6,670 nucleotides of DNA. It comes from a bacterium (GTDB lineage Bacteria; Bacteroidota; Bacteroidia; Bacteroidales; UBA932). The notes under the pieces were generated by a model that was not told the origin of the DNA, ran no database searches, and saw only the letters and a program-made list of their open reading frames with translations. Location of the stretch: NCBI GenBank assembly GCA_004561775.1, contig SFUD01000036.1, positions 1-6,670 on the forward strand. Reading direction: 5' to 3'. This document shows, one piece after another, positions 6,372-6,670 of this stretch (position 1 is the first letter of the stretch; every line of letters begins with the position of its first letter). Position numbers and translations under genes: made by a program.

Positions 6372-6670
6372 GGAGATAGGAGATGGAGTTGGGCCCCTCG
6401 TGGAAGAGAAGGTCCAGAATTGAGAGATTTGGGATAAAGCCGTATTTGCCGGAGAAGATTTGGTAATACGGCTTTTCCATATTTAGTTCTTTAAGATAGG
6501 AGGCTCCCTTGTATTTGGGCTGGATACGCTCCCTTAAATCGCAAAGCGGCAACTCTGTATATGGAGCTGAGGCGGAATGCGGAGCAACAAATTCAGTAGT
6601 GCAGCAAAGCTTTGCGCCCAAACCCTCCATAAAAGAGAGTAGCAGCTGCATAAGCCTCATATTCAAATCT
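6367..6670 (-). CDS. WbqC-like protein, C-terminal half (cut by right edge)
   Basis: This is the C-terminal 100 or so residues of a WbqC family protein; the family is about 200 residues and the N-terminal half lies beyond the right edge. The frame stays open to the edge, so the TTG and ATG codons near 6666-6660 are internal rather than starts. The family signature is clear: CDLRERIQPK, then PYYQIF, then KYGFIPNLSILDLLFHEGPN close to the end (SISYLR). WbqC proteins occur in polysaccharide gene clusters and widely in Bacteroidota chromosomes; their biochemical role is not established. Nothing in this window ties the gene to polysaccharide synthesis. It converges on the FadL-like gene with 16 nt between stop codons. 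Confidence 0.85.
   Translation of the reverse strand, partial: DLNMRLMQLLLSFMEGLGAKLCCTTEFVAPHSASAPYTELPLCDLRERIQPKYKGASYLKELNMEKPYYQIFSGKYGFIPNLSILDLLFHEGPNSISYLR

Overview
The window looks like an ordinary chromosomal segment of a member of the Bacteroidota, most likely Bacteroidales. Four things point there: an editing-domain-free, archaeal/eukaryote-type ProRS; a DUF3078 outer-membrane protein; a lipoprotein followed by a FadL/OmpP1-like barrel of the Bacteroidota type; and a WbqC-like protein. Bacteroides-type -7 boxes (TAnnTTTG) in the one divergent intergenic region agree. I see no RNA genes, insertion sequences, CRISPR arrays or attachment sites. No stretch over 300 bases lacks a gene.

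Layout. Bases 1-3484 carry four minus-strand genes that read as one operon, transcribed right to left: proS (prolyl-tRNA synthetase), a 236-residue protein of unknown function, a DUF3078 family protein, and the start of tilS (tRNA-Ile lysidine synthetase), which runs off the left edge. The junctions are a 13-nt gap, a 20-nt overlap and a 4-nt ATGA overlap, so translational coupling is likely. Two of the four genes serve translation (charging tRNA-Pro, modifying the tRNA-Ile anticodon), one is an envelope protein and one is unknown.

Bases 3485-3558 are a 74-nt divergent promoter region. Bases 3559-6350 carry two plus-strand genes 26 nt apart: a low-complexity lipoprotein (signal peptide and lipobox, a Trp/Tyr-rich block, then an Asn/Ser-rich, Arg-containing tail) and a FadL/OmpP1-like outer-membrane beta-barrel. 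Both are exported, so they probably form an envelope operon. Bases 6367-6670 hold the C-terminal half of a WbqC-like protein, convergent with the barrel gene and cut by the right edge.

I found no convincing new multi-gene system. The points most worth a second look are the lipoprotein (16 Trp in 59 residues, three (S/T)IYR motifs including the C-terminus, repeats kept at protein level while their codons differ) and the uncharacterised protein between proS and the DUF3078 gene.
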